From Sulfitobacter sabulilitoris (GTDB lineage Bacteria > Pseudomonadota > Alphaproteobacteria > Rhodobacterales > Rhodobacteraceae): DNA of 64,000 nucleotides. Shown in pieces: positions 35,854 through 43,175 of this stretch. The DNA lies in contig NZ_VANS01000005.1 of assembly GCF_005887615.1 (NCBI RefSeq), positions 124,001 through 188,000 on the forward strand. Reading direction: 5' to 3'. A program made the translations under genes and the position numbers. Under the pieces are notes generated by a model. That model searched no databases, was not told the origin of the DNA, and saw only the letters and a list, made by a program, of their open reading frames with translations. Position 1 is the stretch's first letter; every line of letters begins with the position of its first letter.

Positions 35854-37223
35854 GCCGCCGCCGCCTGCGATCCGCGCAGCCGCCGGATCGACACGCCCCA
35901 GAAGCGGCCCATCAGCAACAGCCCTGCAAAGCCCAGCCCGATGACCAGCCCCAGCCAGACGCCGATGCCGTCGAGCCCGTACCGAAAGCCCAGCACGTAA
36001 GAGGCCGGGATGCCGATCGCCCAGTAGCTGAGACCGGCGAGGATCATCGGCACGCGCGTATCCTGCACCCCGCGCAGCAGCCCGAGCGCGACCACCTGGG
36101 CGCCGTCGACAAGCTGAAACAGCGCCGCCATCGCCAGCAGCCCCACCCCGATGGCCAGGATCGCCCCCCGCGCCGGTTCATCGTCCTGCATGAAGAGCGA
36201 GATCAGCGGCTCGGGCAGCAGCACGAAGAGCGCCATCGTCGCCAGTGCCGCGATCAGCGACAGGGCGATGACCACCCGTGCGCCGCGCGTCATATGCGCC
36301 AGGTCGCGCCGTCCGTAGGCGTTGCCCGCACGGATCGTGGCGACGTTGCTCAGGCCGACGTGGATCATGAAGGTCAGCGATGTGAGCTGCATCGCGATGC
36401 CGTGGGCGGCCAGCGGAACGGTGCCGAGCCATCCCATCATCACCGCCGAGGCCGCGAACAGCCCCACTTCGCTGAGGTTGGTCAGGCCGATCGGCCAGCC
36501 CAGGCGGAACACCTGGCCCAGCATGTCCCAATCCGCGCGCCACAGCCGCACGAACATCGCATGCTGCGGCAAGGCGTAGCGCACGTAGATCGCCACGCCC
36601 AACAGCGACACGGTCTGCGTGCAGAGCGAGGCGATGGCCGCCCCCAGCAGGCCCAGTTCGGGGGCGCCCCAGTTGCCGAAGATCAGCGCGTAGTTGGCCA
36701 GCGCGTTGACCACGGCGGCCAGTACGGTGATCCACAGCACGACCTGCGTGCGCTCCAGCGCGGCCAGATAGCTTTTGAGGACCATCACCAGAAGGGCGGG
36801 CAGGATGCCGACGCCTGCGACCGTCAGGTAGCGCGCGGCGTCGGCGGCGACCTGCGCCGTCTGGCCCATCGCCAGAAACAGCGGTTCCGACCAGATCATC
36901 AGCGGCAGGACGGCGATGCCGAAGCCGATCGACAGCCACAGCCCCATGCGCGTCGCGCGGCGCAGGCCGACCTCGTCGTTCTTGGCCAGATAGGAGGCCA
37001 CCATCGGCATCACGGCCCAGGCGAATCCCGATCCGAACAGGAACAGCGTGAAAAACATCGTGCTGCCCAGCGTCACGGCGGCCAGCGCGTCGATGCCGTA
37101 CCAGCCCAGCATGACCGTATCGGTGATGCCGATGGCCATCTGTGCCAGGTGCCCGCCGATCAGCGGCAGGCCGAGCACCGCGATCGCGCGGGCATGGGCG
37201 GGATATGTCATCGTTGCGGTCAT
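35850..37223 (-). CDS. MATE family multidrug efflux transporter
   Basis: 457-aa inner-membrane protein with about 12 hydrophobic segments in two homologous halves, typical of NorM-like MATE exporters driven by Na+ or H+. IGGHLAQMAIGITDTVMLG near the N-terminus and LGWPIGLTNLSEVGLFAASAVMMGWLG in the second half are family regions. Substrate unknown. A DUF4260 gene lies 51 bp upstream on the same strand. Confidence 0.9.
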   Translation of the reverse strand: MTATMTYPAHARAIAVLGLPLIGGHLAQMAIGITDTVMLGWYGIDALAAVTLGSTMFFTLFLFGSGFAWAVMPMVASYLAKNDEVGLRRATRMGLWLSIGFGIAVLPLMIWSEPLFLAMGQTAQVAADAARYLTVAGVGILPALLVMVLKSYLAALERTQVVLWITVLAAVVNALANYALIFGNWGAPELGLLGAAIASLCTQTVSLLGVAIYVRYALPQHAMFVRLWRADWDMLGQVFRLGWPIGLTNLSEVGLFAASAVMMGWLGTVPLAAHGIAMQLTSLTFMIHVGLSNVATIRAGNAYGRRDLAHMTRGARVVIALSLIAALATMALFVLLPEPLISLFMQDDEPARGAILAIGVGLLAMAALFQLVDGAQVVALGLLRGVQDTRVPMILAGLSYWAIGIPASYVLGFRYGLDGIGVWLGLVIGLGFAGLLLMGRFWGVSIRRLRGSQAAAA

Positions 37224-37274
37224 GGTCCTGTGCCTTAGTGCAGGCGGCGGCGCGCGAAAAGGGGGGATCGTCGA

Positions 37275-37679
37275 TCATGCCGCGCGCCCCAGGTGCGTCA
37301 CCTTGAATCCGGCGGCAAGTTTCAGCCCGTATCCCAGCGCGCGGTCGGCGCCGATATGCACCATCCAAAGGCTGGTCATGGCGATCGCCCAGGGCTGCCC
37401 CGCGGCACCGGCCAGCGCGCCCAGCACCAGCGGCGCGGTATAGCTGTGCGCGATGTTGTAGCACAGCGCCCCGACGCGGGGGCCGCGCAGATAGCCCAGC
37501 ATCGCGAGATCCGGCAGCAGCAGGCACAGCGCGAACACGCCCCAGCCCGCGCCCGTCGTGGCATAGACCCAGAGCGCGCAGAGCGCGATGGCCGCGCCTT
37601 CGATCCGCAAGGCGGCGCGGATCGCGGGCGTGGCGGTGGGTGGCAGGTGGGCGGAAGGGGGCGTGGTACCGGGTGTCAT
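37275..37679 (-). CDS. DUF4260 small membrane protein
   Basis: 134-aa protein with three or four hydrophobic segments and the DUF4260 pattern: LPDLAMLGYLRGPRVGALCYNIAHSY, then WMVHIGADRALGYGLKLAAG and THLG at the end. Function unknown. AGGAGACC precedes ATG 37679. It is divergent from a LysR regulator with a 95-bp shared control region, so it is a likely target of that regulator. Confidence 0.82.
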   Translation of the reverse strand: MTPGTTPPSAHLPPTATPAIRAALRIEGAAIALCALWVYATTGAGWGVFALCLLLPDLAMLGYLRGPRVGALCYNIAHSYTAPLVLGALAGAAGQPWAIAMTSLWMVHIGADRALGYGLKLAAGFKVTHLGRAA

Positions 37680-37739
37680 GGTCAGGTCTCCTGTGGGATT
37701 TGTGATCCATAGACTAGGGGCGGTACATCCTGTAAGGAA

Positions 37740-37768
37740 TTGCCAAAAAGTGGCCAGTCGCCTATAAT
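37740..37768 (+). promoter_or_regulatory. Strong promoter of the LysR gene (predicted leaderless transcript)
   Basis: TTGCCA (37740-37745), a 17-bp spacer, and a perfect TATAAT (37763-37768). The expected start of transcription, six or seven bases downstream, coincides with the ATG at 37775, and no ribosome-binding site is present, which implies a leaderless mRNA. Confidence 0.6.
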
Positions 37769-37774
37769 ATTTTT

Positions 37775-38641
37775 ATGAGCGCGCCTCTCCCCTCGCTGGA
37801 TCTGATCCGCGCGTTTCGCGGCGTGATGGAGCACGGGAGCCTGTCGGCCGCGGCGCGGGCGCTGCGGCTGTCGCAGCCGACCGTGCGCCGACAGATCGAG
37901 ATGCTGGAGCGTGACCTGGCGGTCAAGCTGTTCACCCGCGCGTCAAACGGGTTGACGCCGACGCCGTCGGCGGTGCGCCTGTTGCCGATCGCACAGGCCG
38001 TCGGATCGCAGGCCGAGGCCTTTGTGCGCGCGGCGACGGGTGACGCGCGGGCGCTGTCGGGCACCGTCAGGCTGAGCGCGAGCCGGGTGATGGCGGTGCA
38101 TGTGGTACCGCAGGCGCTGGCCGGGCTGCGCGATCAGGCGTCGGGCATCACGGTGGAGTTGACCGCGACGGACGCGCCCGACAACCTGCTGCGGCGGGCC
38201 GCGGATATCGCCCTGCGCACCTTTGCGCCGAACCAGGCCGCGCTGGTGGTTCGTAAATTGCCGGACGTCGAAATCGGGGCCTTTGCGGCGCCGTCGCTGC
38301 TGGCGCGCGGCGTCGTGACCGATATTGCCCGCACCCCCTTTGTCAGCGACGACCGCAACCGCCTGTCGGACCAGGCGATGACCGCGGCGGGTCTGCCCCT
38401 GCCACGCCACGTGGCGTTGCGCAGCGACGATCCGGCCGCGCAGATCGCGGCCATCGTCGCGGGGCTTGGCGTGGGTTTGTGCCAAAGCGCCCTGGCCGGC
38501 CGGCTGGGGCTGGTGCGGGTCTGGCCGGAACTGAGCCACCGGATGCCGCTTTACGTGGCGATGCACGAGGATCAGCGCGACATCGCGCGCATCCGCTGCG
38601 TGTTCGATCATCTTGTGAAGGTCCTGCCGGGGCTGACCTGA
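37775..38641 (+). CDS. LysR family transcriptional regulator
   Basis: 288-aa LTTR. The N-terminal winged helix reads LDLIRAFRGVMEHGSLSAAARALRLSQPTVRRQIEMLE, followed by the linker helix and a periplasmic-binding-like effector domain (FVSDDRNRL, AIVAGLGVGLCQ). It is divergent from the DUF4260 gene, the usual layout for an LTTR and its target. The ATG follows a consensus promoter so closely that the transcript is probably leaderless. Confidence 0.9.
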   Translation: MSAPLPSLDLIRAFRGVMEHGSLSAAARALRLSQPTVRRQIEMLERDLAVKLFTRASNGLTPTPSAVRLLPIAQAVGSQAEAFVRAATGDARALSGTVRLSASRVMAVHVVPQALAGLRDQASGITVELTATDAPDNLLRRAADIALRTFAPNQAALVVRKLPDVEIGAFAAPSLLARGVVTDIARTPFVSDDRNRLSDQAMTAAGLPLPRHVALRSDDPAAQIAAIVAGLGVGLCQSALAGRLGLVRVWPELSHRMPLYVAMHEDQRDIARIRCVFDHLVKVLPGLT

Positions 38642-38750
38642 CCCGCGGCACGCCAAAGGCGACGTAGGGTCAACTCTTGATCCGTTCGGCAAACCTGTCA
38701 GTCTGCGGCAGAGTATTCACGCGGTGCGCCGCGCCCAGCCGGAGACGAGA

Positions 38751-40043
38751 ATGACCCAGATCAAGACCCTTGCCACCGCAGCGACGCTTGGATCGCTGAT
38801 GGCGCTGCCCGCATTGTCCAACCCGATCGACCTGGTGCGGCCCGACGCGCCCGAGCTTGCGCCCTTTGGCACATTGCCCATCGGCGTGCAGACGATGGAA
38901 TTCACCCATCCCGGCCAGATCGACATTCTCAACACCACCGAAGGCAACGCGCCCAGCTATGACCGCAAGCTGACGGTCGAGGTCTGGTATCCGGCGGCGG
39001 ACGGAACCGAGCCGGGCGGCGAATACACCGCCTTTCTGCGCGATGGCGCGACCGAGGTCACGCTGACGGGTCGCGCCGCGCGCGATGCCGCCCCTGCCAG
39101 CGGGGCAAGCTATCCGCTGATCGTGATCAGCCACGGCTATCCCGGCAATCGTTACCTGATGTCGCATCTTGGTGAAAACCTGGCCTCCAAGGGGTATGTC
39201 ACGGTGTCGATAGACCACACCGACAGCACGTATTCCGACCAGGCGGCGTTCGGTTCGACCTTGCTGAACCGGCCGATCGACCAGCGGTTCGTGATCGACC
39301 AGATGGCCGCGATGGACGGCGATCTGGGCGCGATCATCGACGGCGACGTGGTCGGCGTGATCGGCTATTCGATGGGCGGCTACGGCGCGCTGATCTTTGG
39401 CGGGGCGGGGGTGACGCAGGCTTCGACCGAATACAGCTGGGGCACGCCCAACGGTCTGCTGGCGCGGCATCTGGCGGGGTCCGACACGCATGAGGCGCTG
39501 ATCGACGACCGCGTCAAGGCAATCATCGCCATCGGGCCCTGGGGCAAGAACGCCGGCTTTTGGGACACCGAGGGGCTGTCGGGGCTGCGCAAGCCCACGC
39601 TGCTGATGGCGGGCGGATCGGACGACGTGTCGGTCTATGCCGCGATCCGGTCGATCTTTGAGGAGGCGCGGGGTACCGACCGGCACCTGCTGACCTTCGA
39701 TCACGCCAACCACAACGCCGCCGCGCCGATGCCGGCCCCGAAAGAGGCCTGGCAGCCGGTCGATACCCTGGATTTCGTGCCGTTCGAGCATTACGCCGAC
39801 GCCGTCTGGGACACCACGCGCATGAACAACATCGCCCAGCATTTCGCGACCGCGTTCATGGGGCTGCATCTGAAGGGCGATACCGGGATGCGGCCCTATT
39901 TCGACCTGATCGAGGATGCCAACAATGGCGTGATCGCGTTGGACGAAGAAGCCAATCCGACCGACGATCACACCTATTGGACCGGCTTTGCGCCGCGCAC
40001 CGCCGCCGGCCTGCGGTTCGAGACGCAGCCCAAGGGCGAGTGA
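38751..40043 (+). CDS. Exported alpha/beta hydrolase (dienelactone / PAF-acetylhydrolase-like)
   Basis: 430-aa protein with a signal peptide (about 1-24, ending LPALS). The hydrolase core has VEVWYPAADGTEPGG, VISHGYPGNRYLMSHLGE (oxyanion region), the nucleophile GYSMGGYGA, an acid in AGGSDDVSVYA and the His in FDHANHNAAAP. The VWYP start is typical of PAF-acetylhydrolase-like and dienelactone-type proteins. ATG 38751 with GGAGACGAG is preferred to an in-frame codon at 38724. Substrate unknown; a periplasmic ester is likely. Confidence 0.82.
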   Translation: MTQIKTLATAATLGSLMALPALSNPIDLVRPDAPELAPFGTLPIGVQTMEFTHPGQIDILNTTEGNAPSYDRKLTVEVWYPAADGTEPGGEYTAFLRDGATEVTLTGRAARDAAPASGASYPLIVISHGYPGNRYLMSHLGENLASKGYVTVSIDHTDSTYSDQAAFGSTLLNRPIDQRFVIDQMAAMDGDLGAIIDGDVVGVIGYSMGGYGALIFGGAGVTQASTEYSWGTPNGLLARHLAGSDTHEALIDDRVKAIIAIGPWGKNAGFWDTEGLSGLRKPTLLMAGGSDDVSVYAAIRSIFEEARGTDRHLLTFDHANHNAAAPMPAPKEAWQPVDTLDFVPFEHYADAVWDTTRMNNIAQHFATAFMGLHLKGDTGMRPYFDLIEDANNGVIALDEEANPTDDHTYWTGFAPRTAAGLRFETQPKGE

Positions 40044-40098
40044 CGGTGTCCTTCGGGTTTGTTCGGCCCGTGATGCCGCCCATGACAAGGAGAGCACG

Positions 40099-40470
40099 AT
40101 GACCCGACGCATATTCAGATCCGCGACCCGGATGGTGGCGCTGGCGCTGTCTTGCGCCGCGCCTGCCCTGGCGCAGGGGCCAGACGGTGTGACCGCGATG
40201 TGTCTTGAGCGCGAGGAGACCGCGGAGGTCTGCGACTGCGCGGTGCAAGCGTTGCGCGACCAGATCGGCGCGGAGGACTACGCGCTTTATGCCGCCATCG
40301 GGGCCGATTACGTGGCGCGGCTGGCCGAGGGGGCGGGCCGGGTCGAGGCCTGGACCGATGCGAGCCAGGCCGTCGCCGACGAAAGCGGTCAGGGGCTGAC
40401 GGCGCTGATGAGCCAGACCAACGACATCGGCCAAGCCTACCGCACGGCCATCAAGGACTGCCGCGGCTGA
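40099..40470 (+). CDS. Small exported protein (hypothetical)
   Basis: 123-aa protein with a signal peptide (cleavage after PALA) and four cysteines (MCLEREETAEVCDCAVQAL near the N-terminus, one before the end in IKDCRG). The mature part is helical (LYAAIGADYVARLAEG). No family recognised. AAGGAGAGC precedes ATG 40099. It lies 55 bp after the exported hydrolase and 26 bp before another hydrolase, probably in one transcript. Confidence 0.65.
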   Translation: MTRRIFRSATRMVALALSCAAPALAQGPDGVTAMCLEREETAEVCDCAVQALRDQIGAEDYALYAAIGADYVARLAEGAGRVEAWTDASQAVADESGQGLTALMSQTNDIGQAYRTAIKDCRG

Positions 40471-40496
40471 TCCGTGGCGCAACAGGCGAGGCCGCG

Positions 40497-41363
40497 ATGC
40501 AGACCGAAACCGTCACCCTGAACGGCCATCCTTTTTTCCTGCGGCGCTGGGGCGATCCCGCATTGCCCAGGCTTTTGATGCTGCATGGGTTTCCCGAATA
40601 CAGCGGCGCCTGGGCAGAGCTGGCGCCCCTGCTGGCGGACCGCTTTCACTGCATCGCGCCCGATCAACGCGGCTATGGTCAAAGCTGGGCGCCCGAGGGG
40701 GTGGAGCATTACACGACCTCCAAGCTGGTGGCGGACATGGCGGCACTGATCGGCGGGGATGGCCCGGTGACGGTGCTGGGGCACGACTGGGGCGCGTCGG
40801 TGGCCTATGGCCTTGCGATGTTCCGGCCCGAACTGGTGGATCGGCTGATCATCGTGAACGGCGTGCACCCGGTGCCGTTTCAGCGCGCGATGGCGGCGGG
40901 CGGCGCGCAGTCGGAGGCGTCGCAATACATCAACGCGCTGCGCGCGCCGGGGTCCGAGGACCGTCTGGCGGCGGATGATTTTTCCAGGATGATGAAGCTT
41001 TTTTCGGCCAAGATGGGGCTGGACTGGTTGGCGGGCGAGCGGGCGCAGGCCTACCGCGAGGCCTGGGGCGATGCGAAACGGCTCGGGGCGATGATCAACT
41101 GGTATCGCGCCTCGCCGTTGCAGGTGGCCGATCCGGGCAAGCCCATCGAGATGCCGGACCTGCCGCTTGACCGGCTGGTCGTGCGCTGTCCGCATCTGCT
41201 GATCTGGGCGGCGGGCGACACCGCGCTTCTGCCCGTCTCGACCGAGGGGCTGGAGGAGTTTGCACCCGACCTCACGCGGGTGGAGATCGACGGCGCGGAT
41301 CATTGGGTCGCGCATCAAAAGCCGCAGGAGGTGGCGCGGGCGATCCTCGACTGGGTGGGCTGA
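40497..41363 (+). CDS. Alpha/beta hydrolase, epoxide hydrolase / haloalkane dehalogenase type
   Basis: 288-aa cytoplasmic enzyme. LMLHGFPEYSGAW is the HGxP oxyanion motif, DQRGYGQS the following loop, and LGHDWGASVAYG the nucleophile elbow with Asp instead of Ser, characteristic of soluble epoxide hydrolases and dehalogenases. The catalytic His is in GADHWVAHQKP. WYRAS near residue 200 may supply a ring-opening Tyr, favouring epoxide hydrolase. Confidence 0.87.
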   Translation: MQTETVTLNGHPFFLRRWGDPALPRLLMLHGFPEYSGAWAELAPLLADRFHCIAPDQRGYGQSWAPEGVEHYTTSKLVADMAALIGGDGPVTVLGHDWGASVAYGLAMFRPELVDRLIIVNGVHPVPFQRAMAAGGAQSEASQYINALRAPGSEDRLAADDFSRMMKLFSAKMGLDWLAGERAQAYREAWGDAKRLGAMINWYRASPLQVADPGKPIEMPDLPLDRLVVRCPHLLIWAAGDTALLPVSTEGLEEFAPDLTRVEIDGADHWVAHQKPQEVARAILDWVG

Positions 41364-41377
41364 CGGGTGGTGGCGCC

Positions 41378-41485
41378 CGGGGAGTGGAGGCCGCGGAGGC
41401 GGTTGCCGCCAACCGGCGGCCAAGATCAGGAGGTCGCGGCGCAGATGCCCCGCCCGAGCACGTAAGCCAGGCGGGGCGGTTTTTC
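41378..41485 (+). ncRNA. Possible structured small RNA with its own terminator
   Basis: The 169-bp gap after the epoxide-hydrolase gene holds two strong RNA structures: hairpin 41389-41421 (outer GGCCGC/GCGGCC, inner GGTT/AACC) and the terminator stem at 41447-41477. Between them are AGGAGGTC (41428-41435) and a six-codon ORF (MPRPST, 41445-41465). It could be a small RNA, a 3'-UTR-derived RNA or a leader of the next gene. No Rfam family is assigned. Confidence 0.35.
41447..41484 (+). terminator. Rho-independent terminator
   Basis: GCCCCGCC (41447-41454) pairs perfectly with GGCGGGGC (41470-41477), followed by GGTTTTT. It ends the transcript of the upstream hydrolase genes or of the candidate RNA, 49 bp before the next gene. 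Confidence 0.7.
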
Positions 41486-41532
41486 TGAAACTCGCCCCGG
41501 AACGCGGCGACAGGCAGGGACACGAGAAGACC

Positions 41533-42228
41533 ATGAAACCGAGACTGCTGGCCGCCATGCTTTTTGCCGCGGCGTTTCATGGCTCGCCCATGTTTGCGCA
41601 GACCGCCCTGCTGAACCGCACGCTGGCCGCCTGCCTGGACGGACCGGCGGCGCAGGACGACAGGCTGGACGCATTGCGGGCCCTGGGGTGGGCGCCGATC
41701 CCCGACAGGACGGCGGGCGCAGTGACCGAGATGTTCGCCGCGACCTATGCGGGCATCGCCGTCGGCCACGGGGCCGACAGCATCCGGACCTCGGAACAGG
41801 ACGCGCGGGAGGTATTTTCCGCCAGGTACACGGGACAGCAGCCGAAGATCAGGGGCAGAAAGCCCGATCAGGCGACACATCTCGGAGGGTATCTTTCGCA
41901 TCGGGATGACACGGGGGGCGTCGCGGTCTGGATGGTCGGGCCAAGCGCGGGGGCGGCAGGGTCGAAGACGGGCCGGCACCGGTTTTCGTGCATGATCGCC
42001 ACCGATGACGCGTCCTTTGCCGGCGGGTTGATTTCGGGGGCGCGCAAGAACTCGTGGGATCCGGTCTACCTTGGCCGGCGCGGGGACGAGACGAGCGATG
42101 GAAAGGTCGTCCGCCGGACTTTCGAAGTGAGGGATCACACCGAGGTCGATTTCCCGCCGCGGCTGCGTGGCAAGTCGCCCCGGCGCTATCTTGTCCTGTC
42201 GGATCTGTCGGCCGAGCCCGCGCAATAG
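41533..42228 (+). CDS. Exported hypothetical protein (231 aa)
   Basis: Signal peptide MKPRLLAAMLFAAAFHGSPMFAQ, then a protein without recognised family. Only two cysteines (ACLDGPA and FSCMIATDD) and a basic central part (KIRGRKPDQATH) are visible. The C-terminal VRDHTEVDFPPRLRGKSPRRYLVLSDLS is probably beta. It follows the terminator at 41447-41484, so it should have its own promoter. ATG 41533 is chosen for the signal peptide. Confidence 0.6.
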   Translation: MKPRLLAAMLFAAAFHGSPMFAQTALLNRTLAACLDGPAAQDDRLDALRALGWAPIPDRTAGAVTEMFAATYAGIAVGHGADSIRTSEQDAREVFSARYTGQQPKIRGRKPDQATHLGGYLSHRDDTGGVAVWMVGPSAGAAGSKTGRHRFSCMIATDDASFAGGLISGARKNSWDPVYLGRRGDETSDGKVVRRTFEVRDHTEVDFPPRLRGKSPRRYLVLSDLSAEPAQ

Positions 42229-42364
42229 GCGATGCACAGACATCGCCCCGCTGACACCGCCCCGCTTTCACTGCTCCCTGCACCTGCCCCCGACACCGGC
42301 CCCCGACACCGGCGCGCGCAGATCAGTTGCCGCTGCGTCCTTCTTTGCGTATAAGGCTTGCCTG

Positions 42365-43090
42365 ATGTCCGATCTTTTGCCCCCGTCCCGCGCCGCCGCA
42401 GCGCCCCAGCCAGAGGAGGCCGCGCCGGCGCTGCGCGTGCTGGACTGCCCCAACTGGATCTACCTGCTGCGCGAATTCGAGGCGCTGTACCGGTATGGAT
42501 CGGCGGGCGGCAGCAAGGCCATTCGCGGGCACCGCAAGCGGGTGCGCGACCGGCTGTCCGCCGTGATCGCGGCCAACGCCGAAATCACGCCGCGCCCGCC
42601 CCAGACCAAGCCGGTGACCGCCCATTTCGCCCGCGCGCTGGACCTGGGCGAACGGGCCGCGATGCAGGGCATGGCCCGCGCCCTGCGCGAGGTGCGCGAG
42701 GATCTGACCTGGGAATACGGCTATGAGCGTGTGCCCAAGGCGCTGGCGCGCAAATATGCCTATTGCGAGATCCTTGGTCCGCAGGGCCCGGTTCAGGCCG
42801 ACACGCTGGTGCTTGGCTTCGTGCTTTTTGCGCCCGGAACCACCTATCCGCAGCACAGCCATCACGACATCGAGGAAAGCTATATCTCGGTCGCGGGGGC
42901 ATGGTCGGAAAACAACGCCGCGGTCTATGCGCCCGGATCGCTGATCCTGAACACGTCGGGCCACGAGCACCGCATCACCACCGGAGAGATGGACCCCTGC
43001 CTGCTGGCCTATGCCTGGACCGGATCGCGCGCGCGGCTGGCCGCGCCGGGGATGAAGCTGACGGCGACGCGCGGGGCGCGCAAAGGCTGA
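42365..43090 (+). CDS. dddL: DMSP lyase DddL-type cupin
   Basis: 241-aa protein that probably cleaves dimethylsulfoniopropionate to dimethyl sulfide and acrylate. The C-terminal cupin has YPQHSHHDIEESYISVAGAW (metal ligands His, His, Glu, plus the catalytic-type Tyr) and GHEHRITTGEMDPCLLAYAW with the last His, the arrangement of DddL. The N-terminal helical part WIYLLREFEALYRYGSAGG also fits. ATG 42365 is used. No acrylate-use genes are nearby, as is usual for dddL. The related DddQ/DddW are the main alternatives. Confidence 0.82.
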   Translation: MSDLLPPSRAAAAPQPEEAAPALRVLDCPNWIYLLREFEALYRYGSAGGSKAIRGHRKRVRDRLSAVIAANAEITPRPPQTKPVTAHFARALDLGERAAMQGMARALREVREDLTWEYGYERVPKALARKYAYCEILGPQGPVQADTLVLGFVLFAPGTTYPQHSHHDIEESYISVAGAWSENNAAVYAPGSLILNTSGHEHRITTGEMDPCLLAYAWTGSRARLAAPGMKLTATRGARKG

Positions 43091-43175
43091 GACCGATGGG
43101 CGCGCGCCCCCTTCCCCCGCCCCGGGCGCTCTGCCATACTGCGGTCAAGCAAAACCAAGAGACGAGCAGCGCAGC

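Noticed and set aside
41533-42228. Exported protein as part of the DddL pathway
   Set aside because: No recognisable domain and a 136-bp gap to dddL; position alone is not enough.
43098-43109. GGGCGCGCGCCC palindrome before parE as operator
   Set aside because: Short GC palindromes of this kind are expected by chance in such GC-rich DNA; no second copy or conserved context was seen.
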